Shown here: piece after piece, positions 32,264 through 44,010 of the stretch
How the letters are laid out: each line of letters starts with the position of its first letter
How positions within the stretch are numbered: the stretch's first letter is position 1
Assembly: GCA_012934845.2 (NCBI GenBank)
Contig: WNNJ02000199.1
Location: 186,001-250,000 of the forward strand
Length of the DNA: 64,000 nt
Direction: 5' to 3'
DNA from: Pomphorhynchus laevis
Taxonomy: Eukaryota; Acanthocephala; Palaeacanthocephala; Echinorhynchida; Pomphorhynchidae
Made by a program: the position numbers and the translations under genes
Notes under the pieces: model-generated
Told to the model about the DNA's origin: nothing
Database searches by the model: none
Seen by the model: only the letters and a program-made list of their open reading frames with translations

Positions 32264-33490
32264 GTTGTAATAATATTGAAATACGCTCCAATTCAAATTT
32301 TTAACTAAAATAATAAAAAACAAACAAGAATTTAAATTAAATGAATATTTCTAAACCAAATAAATTTAATCAAACTATAATATTCGCTCCATAAGTAACA
32401 GTAAGTTGAAGCTTTTACCGACGGTACATGTAAAATAGTGAGCGAGAAAAGTTATATATCGAACAATTCAGTTGTTGGTAAGCAAAATATCTCTGTATGC
32501 TAATCACTTTTATGTCATTTATCATTTATTACAAGCTTACAAATTTTGAATATAAGTTGAATTTGTAAAATGTTATTTAATTTAATTCAGTTTAATTTTT
32601 TTTTATCAAAACTTCATACATAAAAATGTCATGCCTGTCACATTTCCTAAAAATAGGCGTGGCGGAAACATTCTATTTTCTTACTTTCTATTACTTTCTA
32701 AGTAATCAGAAAATTTAATCAGAAAATGGTATTCAGATCATATTCTCGTTACTCATATTTAATTGATCGTGGTAACATATTCTTTTCGCGTTCCCTTTGC
32801 TAATAAAGGAAACCTTTATTTATAAGTAGGATTTGATTTGCATGTAGCGACAGTCAATCGAAAATTGTCAGTTTTAATATCATTAGATCACGAGGGAATT
32901 TAGATTACAGTGTATGATAAAGACAAAATTGCATTCTAATAAATTTTTACACAGAGGCAGCAACCATATATGAAATCGGCGATAATTTAACTTTGACAAT
33001 TTAAATTAATTCAAATTCTCAAATCTGAATGCTTTCTACATTGAAAATATTATATTAATACAATTGGGTGTTTCCTACCAAATATTTGTGTGTACATGGA
33101 TTAACATCAGAGCAAATAAAATGTTTAAAGGAATAAAGTGTCTTTGAGATAAGCGTTAGGTTAATACTTAATTGATTGGATTTACTTCAAATATACTGTC
33201 CTAATTTTGTAGGAAACCGAACCAGCTTTTATTTGATAGAAAAATAACCTAATTGCTTAAAATTACGATTATTAATTTTCTCTTGGTATTAAAAATTTTA
33301 ATGCTGGGAGTTAATGGATCCGATTAGAGTTTTTATTCGTTTAATACATTAACACTGTGAACTTATTTCTGTCAAATTTTAATACATTAACACTGAGAAT
33401 TAGTGTGAACTTATTTCTGTCAAATTTTGATTTTTCTAAACCCAGACAGAATTATCATGGAAACGGAAGGTGATCGGAGTCAATGTTAAA
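32264..33490. other. AT-rich stretch with a short tandem repeat
   Basis: 33345-33430 holds a ~65-base imperfect tandem pair (taatacattaacactg, gaacttatttctgtcaaatt). No gene or known element is recognised elsewhere. Confidence 0.4.
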
Positions 33491-33745
33491 TGATCAAAAT
33501 TGAAATGGCAAGACGTCCCGCATGAGTCAGAAAATTTATTGAATTTTCGATTCCAGTTTGGAATCATCATCAGAAATTGTAAGTAGTTTATTTAGCAGCC
33601 AAGAAACTTTAGCAGCCTAGAGTTTAAACTTTCTTTGCTGCTAAATAAACTACTTACAATTTCTGATAATGATTCCAAACTGGAATCGAAAATTCAATAA
33701 ATTTTCTGACTCATGCGGGGCGTCTTGCCATTTCAATTTTGATCA
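33491..33745. repeat. Fold-back with 109-base arms and hammerhead-like cores
   Basis: Left arm 33491-33599 and right arm 33637-33745 are inverted copies with about four mismatches and a 37-base loop. Left arm, minus strand: CTGATGA (33573-33567), GATTCC/GGAATC stem around AAACT, GAAA (33548-33545). The right arm, plus strand, has CTGATAA (33663-33669), the same 6-bp stem and GAAA (33688-33691), so one core base has changed. The arrangement matches the fold-back at 18579 but the sequence family is different. Confidence 0.7.
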
Positions 33746-34039
33746 GACAGAATTATTTTTGTATTTAAGAATTCAGTTGACAGATTCGAACTTCAAGCCT
33801 GCAGTTTTGCCTTAAACCGTTAATTTAAAAATAAAACAAAATAATTTTGAGTTTATTGTGCAAATTGCTAACTGCTTTAATTTCAAGGTTTGTGTAACAA
33901 TTTAATTTAAAAGTGAAAACAAAACGTTTAATCAATGTTATACCTGAATGCTTAAAATTATTCTAGTGTTTACAAATTCAAGGATATTTTAAATTAATTT
34001 CATAATTTGTTTACTCTTTACTGATAGGCTAGATACAAT

Positions 34040-34130
34040 TCTTAAAAAATAATATATGTATATGTGGATATATATGCGGATATATATCCTCATATATATG
34101 ATGAGGATATATATATCCTCTGATGAGGAT
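34040..34130. repeat. Palindromic GATATA/TATATC microsatellite
   Basis: Alternating ggatatatat and atatatcctc units form imperfect palindromes that run directly into the first tandem unit. Confidence 0.6.
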
Positions 34131-34454
34131 ATATAGAATGCTGGCTGGTGTTTATGCCTCCTTGTGAGGAAAACATAAAGATTTATTTATGAGTACACCA
34201 TTGGGTGTCCCAGGACAGGTGTAACAACAAATTATATTTTATATATTTGTACACTTTCAAGTGTCCCTGTAAAACAGCATTTCTATTAAAAAGAATTTAT
34301 TGCATAATGCATGGTTAAACTGCAATACGCACTGCCATGCACAGAGCTTATGCTAAATTCCCTCCGATGATTCAGATTAAGGGTAGTTCTGTTTTTCGAG
34401 CTTTAAACACTCTTTAAGCGTGTATTAAGGTGCCTATAGATGATTATAGAAGTC

Positions 34455-34496
34455 ACGGTACTGATGAGCTCCGTTAGAGCGAAACGCGTATACCGT
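34455..34496 (+). ncRNA. Type I hammerhead ribozyme, unit 1
   Basis: Helix I: ACGGTA 34455-34460 pairs perfectly with TACCGT 34491-34496. Core CTGATGA 34461-34467. Stem II GCTC/GAGC (34468-34471, 34477-34480) closes loop CGTTA. GAAA 34481-34484. Stem III is minimal: A34484 and C34485 pair with G34488 and T34489. The cleavage triplet is GTA (34488-34490), so cleavage is expected after A34490. All conserved positions are present. A very short stem III is known from minimal animal hammerheads. Confidence 0.85.
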
Positions 34497-34915
34497 TGTG
34501 AAGTGTGTCGTCACACATAGGATGACTGGGCATACGTTGCGACTTTGAATAATGCTAGAATAATCCGGTTCTATTTCTTAGTCTGATGATAATATATAGA
34601 ATGCTGCCTGGTGTTTATGCCTTTTCATGAGGAAAACATAGTGATTTATTTACGAGTACACCATTGTGTGTCCCAGGGTAGGTGTAACAACAAATTATAT
34701 TTTATATATTTGTACATTTTTTTGTGTCCCTGTAAAACAGCATTTCAATTAAAAGGAATTTATTGCATGATGCATGGTTAAACTGCAATACGCACTGCCA
34801 TGCATAGAGCTTATGCTAAATTCCATCCGATGATTCAGATTAAGGGTAGTTCTGTTTTTCGAGCTTTAAACACTGTTTAAGCGTGTTAAGGTGCCTATAG
34901 ATGATTATAGAAGTC

Positions 34916-34957
34916 ACGGTACTGATGAGCTCCGTTAGAGCGAAACGCGTATACCGT
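34916..34957 (+). ncRNA. Type I hammerhead ribozyme, unit 2
   Basis: Identical in sequence to the unit 1 ribozyme, 461 bases downstream. Cleavage is expected after A34951. Cleavage at both sites would release a 461-nt monomer from a transcript crossing the array. Confidence 0.85.
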
Positions 34958-35377
34958 TGTGAAGTGTGTCGTCACACATAGGATGACTGGGCATACGTTG
35001 CGACTTTGAATAATGCTAGAATAATCCGGTTCTATTTCTTAGTCTGATGATAATATATAGAATGCTGCCTGGTGTTTATGCCTTTTCATGAGGAAAACAT
35101 AGTGATTTATTTACGAGTACACCATTGTGTGTCCCAGGGTAGGTGTAACAACAAATTATATTTTATATATTTGTACATTTTTTTGTGTCCCTGTAAAACA
35201 GCATTTCAATTAAAAGGAATTTATTGCATGATGCATGGTTAAACTGCAATACGCACTGCCATGCATAGAGCTTATGCTAAATTCCATCCGATAATTCTGA
35301 TTAAGGGTTGTTCTGTTTTTCGAGCTTTAAACACTTTTAAGCGGGTGTTAAGGTGCCTATGGATGATTATTGTAGTC

Positions 35378-35420
35378 TCGATACTAGTGAGCTCGATTAG
35401 AGCAAAACGCCTCTGCCGTT
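35378..35420 (+). ncRNA. Degenerate hammerhead, unit 3
   Basis: It corresponds by position to the other two ribozymes. The core reads CTAGTGA and the GAAA box reads AAAA, while the GCTC/GAGC stem is kept. Helix I has lost most pairing. It is almost certainly inactive. Confidence 0.7.
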
Positions 35421-35600
35421 GTTGAAGTTTGTCGTCACACATAGGATGACTGGACATACGTAGCGACTTTGAATATTGCGAGAATAATTCGGTTCTATTT
35501 CTTGATCTGATGAGGATATATAGAATGCTGCCTGGTGTTTATGCCAGGCAGCATTATTGTGTAAGGACTGCCGTCTGCGATCATCGAAGGCCAACATACA

Positions 35601-35690
35601 ATAAACTGACGAAGACCCGGAAGGGTTGAAACGTTTTAAACAAAAATATTGTTCCTGTCTTCTGCTCTTATTCTATATATATCTTTGGGT
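35601..35690 (+). ncRNA. Hammerhead-like core downstream of the array
   Basis: CTGACGA (35606-35612), a 4-bp ACCC/GGGT stem around a GGAA tetraloop (35615-35626), one base, then GAAAC (35628-35632). It is followed by an A/T-rich tail with attgttcctgtcttctgctc, typical of Penelope-like 3' ends. No convincing helix I or III is seen. Confidence 0.5.
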
Positions 35691-36135
35691 AGGTGTTTGA
35701 ATCGAGCATATTCTTCAGCCTGCAAACTCTCGTCACTCTTAGACGGACATGTGATAGCCGGCAGCCATCGTCAGTAAGATGAACTATCACACGCCGTTTC
35801 GGCTGCATTTGTGACACTGTGAAAATGCATTTCCGACATCTAGCTTAAATTGTTGGTGGCGTTAGCTCTTAAATCCTACAATTTGCAATGCATACCATCA
35901 TAATTACCAGAAGATCAAACTTTCGGATGCTTGATTGTAAGAAACCGAAATTGAGTAGATCAATTCTTTCTATGTAATCTTAAGAGTTTCGTTTGAATCG
36001 ATATTGCTCGAGATTGCGAATAGCAATTCTTTCCGTATCTTTGGGTAGGTGTTTGAATCGAGCATATTCTTCAGCCTGCAAGCTCCCGTCATTCCTAGAC
36101 GGTCATGTGATAGCCGCAGCCATCGTCAGTAAGAA
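35688..36135 (+). repeat. ~100-base direct repeat pair
   Basis: tatctttgggtaggtgtttg and the next 80 bases at 35688-35790 recur at 36037-36135 with a few changes. Both include tcagcctgcaa and catgtgatagccg. Confidence 0.7.
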
Positions 36136-37300
36136 TAAGAAATCGTTTACTATTCTTAAACGAATAAAACGCTGCCAATTTGTAAAAAGCATGTACATAA
36201 GTCGGTACACTGCTCAAGTGTCTTGTTCATACTCTAATCTCAAAAACCATAAACAATGTTTCTTCACTCGTAAAAAACAATGGCGAAACCGTAACAAATA
36301 GAGTCGAAATTTCCAATACATTTACTGATTTATAAGCATCATCTACCGATTACGAACATATTGATCTGAATCATTCCCGCCTAATTACGATCGGTAACGT
36401 GTTGCGTCTATTTTCAGTTGACGATGTCTATCGTAAGTTAAAAAGCATCAAATCATCTAGTTCATTGTCTTGATCTATTACCTGCTGTATTTTTGAAAAA
36501 AGCTTGCGTGTTATATTGCAAAACCTCACTCTATTGGATATTTGTTGTCTCTATTCTGTACGTAGGGTGACTAATCCCTAGAGACTGTCAATTGTTACTC
36601 CACTGTGCAACAAGGGTGATAGGTCTTCCTCGTCAAATTACAGACCGATCAGCTTGACTACGTATATTGCCATTTGCTTGAAAAGATTGTGTACCATCGT
36701 ATCAGTGATCACTTGTAACAGAATTAATTATTTTCTAACAAACAGCTTGGCTTTAGAAAGAATTGTTCCACAGTTACAAATGTTCTTGTTGCACATGATG
36801 AGTGGTCACAAATTACAGACTTGATGGTACTGACGTTGATGTTTTGTCTTTCGATTTTTCGAAGACATTCGACTGTGTAAAACCCATATTAATTTCGAAA
36901 ATGCATTTACTCAAGATTGACTCACTGTTAGTCTCTTGGGTTCGTGATTTCATATTGAATTACTCTCTGAAAGTTTCTGTAAATAAAGTATTCTCTAATT
37001 AGGCTGAATATAATGTATGAGTTCCACAATGGTCTGTACTTGGTTCTCTTTTGTTCTGTATATATGCCAATGTTCTGCATAATCTTTTAAATTCAGCTTT
37101 GTTGCTTTTTACGAACGACCTTAAAATATGGAGATCAATTTGTTCCTCATCAGTAACGTGCGTCCTCCAATCAGATATTGACATCGTGAAAAAGTGGGCA
37201 CAAGACAATAACTTGTTGATGAATATATCTAAAACATTTAGAATACGCATAAAGGGTAGACTTTATGCGTATTCTAAATGTTTCCAATTTAGAATACGGT
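35990..37300 (+). mobile_element. CR1-like LINE fragment ('LINE B')
   Basis: In several frames: KKSFTILKRIKRCQFVKS near 36150, IRPISLT-like traces near 36640, VDVLSFDFSKTFDCV (first catalytic Asp motif, about 36830), VSWVRDFILNYSLKVSV, a PQWSVLGSLLFCIY block near 37030 at the PQGS position, FTNDLKIWRS at the YADD position, and SDIDIVKKWAQDNNLLMN. It is decayed and ends in a perfect hairpin at 37232. Confidence 0.65.
37232..37283. repeat. Perfect 23-bp hairpin at the LINE B edge
   Basis: The sequence aaacatttagaatacgcata plus aag at 37232-37254 pairs perfectly with 37261-37283 across ggtaga. The word tttagaatacg appears a third time at 37289. It looks like a snap-back copy made during reverse transcription. 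Confidence 0.7.
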
Positions 37301-39379
37301 AACTTTTCGGGGTTCGAACGGGATGTACAGGCTGGTGTTAGCGTCAATTGTAACATGCAGAGATGTCGTTGATAGCTAAAAGGCAAATATAGGTGATGAT
37401 TTGATTTGTATTAAGCTTGCTCGGATTAATTCGGATCGATATAATAACAAATTTAAATCAATATTGTAACAAATTACAAATTATGACAAATTAATTAACT
37501 TTGTTATTATCAAGTAAAACATAACTTGAGAATAATCTGTAACAGTCGCGAATATTTAAAATAGAAAGAACTAACACTTTTAAATTGAACGTAAAACTTG
37601 TTAGCCAAATGTTATCAGGAAATAAAACACAAAATATAAAATTATAAATATATATTAGAAATTAATATTTCCTATTTTCATCAGGAAATAAAAACAAAAA
37701 ATAGAAAAAAATAGAATCGAAATAGTTAAAAATCTTATAAATATTATAAATAAACCAATATCAATTTCAAGTTAGCCATATTTTATGGAGCAGTGGCACT
37801 TGCAGAATATGACATTAATATCAACATAAATTAGAAACATACTGCATGTTAAAGATTAAAGTGTATCGTTTATATACTGTATTTAAGATCACTTTATACT
37901 GAGTATACAAATTGCATGACCACTAATAGTATCTGCTTATAGAATCAATGATTTTTCTTCTTATAATCAGTTAACTGAGTCTACGTATTTTGTATTATAT
38001 GGAAATTAATTTAAAATGATAAACATTTATATAATAAAAATTATACTATTAATATATTTTATATTTATATATTAATATATATTATATAAAAATATATTAT
38101 TAAGTTATTAATAATATATTAATTATTAAATATATAAAATTTAGTTAATATCAAAGTTTAAAATATCAAATATATAAAAATATCATTAAGGAATTAACGC
38201 AAAATGTTACAAAGAAATCCATATTTTGAAATAGTTTACAAGAGAATATATTTTTACCTTTTACTCCTTAAGTGATAAAATACACTTTACTTAATAGTTT
38301 TGTTCACAAATGAAATGGCTTGCACTGTTGTGCAAATTAAAACAGATATACGTTAACTATAATCAGAAATATAAAATTTTGGTTATTTGATTAAAAAATT
38401 GATAAAAGAATCAAGTGATTATTATGTTTAAGCGTGCCAAGATGGAAAATATCTGTTTAAAATCTACTCTCCGTCCTAAAAATGTCAAAAACTGATTGAA
38501 AATCGAAAATAAGTAAACACACAACGGAAGTATAAAATTTTTCAGATAATAAATTGCTTTGAGATAAGCATACGCGATCAAACTTTAGATCGTATTTTGA
38601 TGTTAAGCCAAGAACTGACATTTGCGTAAGAATGCGTATTTTTCTTTTAGCAAGAGAAAATATATTTACGAGAAATTAGTACTGATTAGATTTAAACGGT
38701 AAAATGTTTCCGTTGGGAAATTAAGTAAATATCCAGGCAATCCTGAATGCATCAATGAAAATCATGTACAAGTAACATTTTAATACATTATATTAATATA
38801 ATAATATATTAATATATATTAATATAATAATATATTAATATATATTAATATAATATATATTGTGGTGAATGCTACTAAAACTAAATAATTAAGGACGATT
38901 ATTAAGATCAGATGAAAAGAAGAATAAATATAAATTACACATAAATTCAAATAAAAATAATTATTTATTTAAAATAAATAATTACAATTACTTAAATTTT
39001 AAATTAAAATAAATAAATTAAAAAATCGTATAAATTCGACATTATAGAAATATTATAAATATTTATATTATGACATTATAATATTTATATTATAATATTA
39101 TAAAATATTATAATCAGATTATCATTTTAATATCTGAGTGAATAGAATCAAGAATATAGAATATTAATACTAACCACTTTATATTGATGCATAATTTAAA
39201 AAGATATTAAATTGATTATATAAATTTAATATACATAGAGTGATTTAAAAATTGTATTTAAAGTTCCAAATGATATTCAATATATTTAAATGTTATTTCA
39301 AAAACTTGAATGATAGAAGTCGAAGTTCAAAATGATATTCAAGATCCAATAAAATACAGATGAAACAAAAAATAAAATA
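37301..39379. other. AT-rich stretch with one decayed YIDD-type tail
   Basis: 37965-38160 starts with gttaactgagtctacgtatt and continues like the inverted tail of the YIDD-type family. 38780-38870 is an ATTAATAT microsatellite. Nothing coding is recognised. Confidence 0.4.
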
Positions 39380-40615
39380 CAGCTTCAAGATTGTTTTTAT
39401 CTTGAACTTAGAAATTTTTTACAATTTTTTCAGAAGAAAAGATATACATAATGTCGTATCGATAATTGATATGATTTTGCAAATAAAATAAGACAATAAT
39501 CCAAAGTTCAAATTAGCAACTGCTGATATATCGTCCCTTGTCACTAATGTTTCTCTAAAGGAGACTTTATATCTTGCTAGCACACTATTGTCGAATAGTC
39601 TCAATTCGTGGAATCTGACTCAATCCAAATGGCATTTCACAAAAGAATTTTTAGAACACACAAAAGGAATAATTCATCTTGTTTTTATCTTGAACTTAGA
39701 AATTTTTCAGAATTTTTTTTCGGAAGAAAGGATATACATATATCCTTTAAAATAGATAGATAAGCGTTATAAAACTATAACGCCTATCTAACAAAAATTT
39801 AACCTTCAAGTAAATATAAATATATGAATAAAATTGAATAGAATTCTTAAATATTTTGATAAATCAAAATTATTTAAATGTAGGGACATCTATATTTAGA
39901 CAAATAAAAGGTGTCCCAATGAGAGGTATTAGTAGCCCAATTATAGCTGACTTGTTTTTAAGCTTTACAGAATATGAATTTGTTCATAACTGTGTAAAAA
40001 CTAAATCTAAACAATATAAATATATGAAATATATGTTTCGATACATTGATGATATATGTGTATTTAATTCTAATAATTTTTATTCAATTAATGATCAAAT
40101 TTATCCATAAGCCTTATTCTTAACAAAACAAATATTGATGATAATGAAGGTGTATATCTAGATATGAACATTAAATTAATATTAACTAAAACTACTATTA
40201 ATTTATATCGTAAAGATGACATATTTAAATTTACAAGAAACATATTTTTGCATGAGCATTCATGCATACCATATATTATTTAAAATATAATACATTAATT
40301 ATTAATTAATTATTAATCAATACTTATTATTAATTATACATGAATTGCAATAATATGTAATTATATTGACTTCAAAACCATTTAAAAACATAAAATAGTT
40401 AATCAACATAATATTATAAAAATATATTAATATAGATACATTTTAAATTAGGCTACTATAAAAATAAAATCAAACAGATAATAATAAAATATATTAATCA
40501 ACACAATAATATAAAGAATAAATTTAAACTCTTAAGTCGAAAACTTTTGCGGATGGATAATAAATAATATACTTCGTATTCGAATAAGATACTAGATAGT
40601 TATAGAAAATCAGAT
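39380..40615 (+). mobile_element. YIDD-type Penelope-like reverse transcriptase, broken
   Basis: Polymerase pieces: KLATADISSLVTNVSLKETL (about 39515), then a frame at 39856 with FRQIKGVPMRGISSPIIADL and FRYIDDICVFNSNNF (RYIDD at about 40040), then SLILNKTNIDD, YRKDDIFKFTRNIFLH to about 40280. GVPMGG plus RYIDD marks Penelope-like or closely related polymerases. No GIY-YIG nuclease follows. The tail starts near 40520 (gaataaatttaaactcttaa) and stops at about 40615, where an inverted copy begins. Confidence 0.65.
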
Positions 40616-41160
40616 CAGATAATTGAGTCTAAGTCTAAATAAAGATAATTAATAAATAATTGTTATAAGATTTTATATAAATTATATCAAGTTAAAATTT
40701 AAAATTTAAATTAAAAAACGTCAATTTTTATGAATTGACTAATAAATAACAGACGATGTATTAGAATTAGGATTAAGTCATCATGAGGAACTTCTATGCT
40801 ATCAGGTTTCGGCTAATATTCCTATGAGTATATATAACTTATATTTCTATAAGTATTAAATAACTTATATCAAGTTAAAATTTTAAATTTAAAATAAACG
40901 CCAATTTTTATAAATTGACTAATAAATAACAGGCGATGTATCGTAATAAGGATTTGAGGTCATCAGGAGGAACTTCTATGCTATCAGGTTTCGGCCTCTA
41001 ACTCATCTACCCAACATAGCAGCGGGGCCAAATAAGTTATAGTAGCGTATTTCCTATGATGAAATTTGATTATATAGTATCTTATTTTAATACAAAGTAT
41101 ATTATTTATTATCCATCCATAAAAAATTATCGCTTAAGAGTTTAAATTTATCTTTTATAT
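40610..41160 (-). mobile_element. Two inverted YIDD-type tails joined tail-to-tail
   Basis: From 40610 the tail runs in reverse (cagataattgagtctaagtc, then aacttctatgctatcaggtt). A second partial tail (40855-41110) holds cttctatgctatcaggtttc and aacatagcagcggggcc, and continues into the reversed start of the tail near 41140. With 39380-40615 this forms a large imperfect palindrome. Confidence 0.6.
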
Positions 41161-43279
41161 TATTGTTTTGATTCATATATTTTACTATTTTCTGTTCGAT
41201 GACATTCTTATTTGAACCTAGTTTACAAAAAATTTGATTACATAAATATATTTTAATATATGTATTTATATATTTCAAAATATTGCATAAATATATTTCA
41301 ATGTTTAATCGAGTTTTGGTCTCTTATTTTTTATAATATTTGTAATTCTTGTTATAACAAAATCTTTTAAATTGAGTTGATTTTATAAACTGAATAACCT
41401 CGATAAGCTAAATTAATATAAATAAAGTTAAAAAATTAATTTTACATTATTCATAATTTTATTATTGGGTGTGATGAACATATAATCGAATTATATTTGT
41501 TATAAACTTAAAAATGTAACAACTTCACATGTCACTTTGGCAATAAAGTCTGCAAGAAATGATAATTGTATTTAACATAGTAACATATTAATAATTGTAT
41601 ATATAATAATATTAATAATTTTTTAACATATTAATTGTAAACATAAACATATTAAACATATAATAAACATATAAACATATAATTGTATTTAGCATACTCT
41701 AAATGAATTGATTGATATAGATAAGCCTATACATTATATTATCCGTCCAAACAATCTTAGAGGTAGCAGTTCAAATCTTAACAACCAATTAAACACATAA
41801 GTATTTTACAAAACTTTATTCATTTTTTTATATATTTTTGAACGTAACTTTAATTCGTTTAGATACTTGACATTTTCTGTAAAACACCATAATTACGTAA
41901 TTTTTATCATTTTTAAAATTCTCGGTGTTTAATATTTAGGAATTCGTCAAGACAAAATTGTAGTTATGCAAACTTCAGATGAATGAGTAAAATGTAATCA
42001 CAAATTAACTAATATGCAAAGTTTATCCGAACGTTTCGTTGAAATATTAATTGCCGTCTTGAAAGTGAATCAATAAGCAAATTCGATATTTCAATTTACT
42101 TCCAATTCAAAATCAAAATGAAATCCTTTTAACGGTTTTGAACTGTTTCTTTAATGAACTTTTATATCATTACTTAAACTGATTAGTAAAATCAGCGAGA
42201 ATAGCAATATGGTCAACACAATGACCGCATTTCGTGTTGGCAGGAAGCGATACAGTCGTCATACGATAAATTTTATGCAATTAAGGCGATCAAATTCTTT
42301 GTCGATGGTCTATAAGTTGTATCAGCTTGGTAAAGTGCAACGTCGTCATATTGGGAGATAGGCCAACTAATTTATATACTAGCAACAGTCATTTATAAAA
42401 AAATATGACAGCACTCTTGTTCATTAAGAACAATAATGTTTGATTACACAGTATAGCGATTTTTAAAAAGCTGACGACTAGAAAAACAATTTCACTTAGT
42501 CAGTCTAATTTCAATTAATCATCCAATTCCTGTCAAATATGTGCTTAATTCTGATATGCTATAGTACGCCAACTACAGATTTCGTTTATATTCAAAGTCG
42601 ATTTTTCCAATGACCGTTGCTCGATTATTCTGCTTCATCTATTTACAAAGAAGGAATAAGCAATTTGCACGTGACACTTAAAAAATAGGCTGTGTTCAAC
42701 GCATTTTATTACTGAAATTATTTTGAAGAAATATTAAACGCCGGCACATAAAACATCTTTTTTACTTAAAAATATTCTAAAAAATTCCAAAATGTAACAA
42801 TTTAATATCACTAATTATATTACGTAAAAATAAGCTTTTAAAGAAAATTAAATGCTGCACTTTCGGTAAAACAGAAAAAGGGGAATTGTGTGTGTTTAAT
42901 GGTTTTTAAAAATTTACAATGGATCATCTTTATGTGTGCGTAGTTGTCCCCTTTTATACACTGGTTGTGATGCGTTTCCTTTTCTAAGTTAGATATCAAA
43001 AGCTGTGATAAATAAACTAAGAAAATTGTAAGAGAGAATTAGATATGTACGGAACCATTTCTGCAAAAGCAAGCAAAACCAAATACGAAAAGATTAGTCG
43101 GTTTGTGTTTGTGATAATTTCTATGACGCTAATGTTATACAGTCATTCTTTTTAATAGGTTTTTGTCGATATTTTTAAATGCATTTTTATGTTTATAAAC
43201 ATATCAAAGAAATCGAATTCGCTTTAAATTGCTTTTAAATCTTAAACTTTCAATAGAAAACTCGACTGGATTTATATAG
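41161..43279. other. AT-rich stretch upstream of the host gene
   Basis: The first 150 bases still resemble reversed YIDD-type polymerase sequence. After that, moderately AT-rich DNA. I find no exon-like frame, though earlier exons or a promoter of the PDZ gene could lie here. Confidence 0.35.
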
Positions 43280-43288
43280 CAAGAAAAT

Positions 43289-43402
43289 ATGGCTCCAAGT
43301 TATCTTGTACACCGCAGAGTTTTCTTATGTCGTCCGTCCAGAGCAGTGAGTTTTGGCATTACGATGTGCAATGATAGACGGCATACCATAGACAGCCAAC
43401 AG
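43289..43402 (+). CDS. PDZ-domain host gene, exon A (possible first exon)
   Basis: ATG at 43289 opens 38 codons that end at CAG|gtacta (43402/43403), phase 0. The product includes RRVFLCRPSRAVSFGITMC, fitting the first beta strand and carboxylate-binding loop of a PDZ domain (SFGI at the GLGF place). The exon could also begin at 43280 after atag if it is internal. Later exons complete the PDZ fold. The spacing (VxVxxV, AGIKVNDQVIGVNG) recalls the N-terminal PDZ of RhoGAP21/23-type proteins, but that identity is only a guess. Confidence 0.55.
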
Positions 43403-43627
43403 GTACTAATTTGTTATGCAAATTTAATTGAACGATAAACTATTGACAATATTATTTTACTAGACCATTTACAGTTTCAAAAATGTGATTATGAATGATC
43501 TACATTTATAAATTAAAAATAATGATAAATAAATAAAATTTAAATAATAAATATATGTAATTATAAATAATAAACTGTTCTGTTGGTGTTAATATCGGCA
43601 CGGCCACGTAGTAGAAGAACATGAAAT

Positions 43628-43790
43628 ATCACGTTTATTTAAGAGTTAGCTGAATTAAAGAATCTGTACATTCACATCTATAACTGTTAATCTGAATATA
43701 ATCTAAACCTGTCCTGATATACGCGCAACGCTGATTCATTGTTGATCGTTCCAATAAACGCGTTTGTCGAATTATATATCAAATTAAATA
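43628..43790 (+). repeat. Dispersed intronic repeat, copy 1
   Basis: aaatatcacgtttatttaag, then gagttagctgaattaaagaa, recurs at 45664-45785. Its right end (gattcattgttgatcgttcc) recurs at 45010-45045. The class is unknown. Confidence 0.5.
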
Positions 43791-44010
43791 GTGAATTGAT
43801 CTGATCAATTTACGATTCGTTTATTTTCTATTTTTTCTATTTTTCCATTTTTCAATTATTTTATTAAAACGACCTCTAGTGATTTTAATCCAGAAGTGGC
43901 TTTAATCCTGAAATGATTTAACTCATAAAATCGCAATTTAAAATAATTTTAAATTGAAATTGAAATTTCAATAAAACTGTAAGTTGTAATAATAAAGGTG
44001 TATTTACGTT

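Larger units (their letters stand above)
34131..35545 (+). repeat. Retrozyme-like tandem array of ~462-base hammerhead units
   Basis: Head-to-tail units start at 34131, 34594 and 35055 (lengths 463, 461 and 473), with a truncated fourth unit at 35528. Units 1 and 2 are very alike; the second half of unit 3 is more diverged. Each unit carries a hammerhead about 330 bases from its start. Known metazoan retrozymes are small non-autonomous tandem elements with type I hammerheads that yield circular RNAs. The architecture fits that class, or the pseudo-LTR pair of a Penelope-like element whose interior is lost. Confidence 0.75.

Noticed and set aside
34131-35545. CRISPR-like array
   Set aside because: Units are ~462 bases, contiguous, without spacers, in a eukaryotic context.
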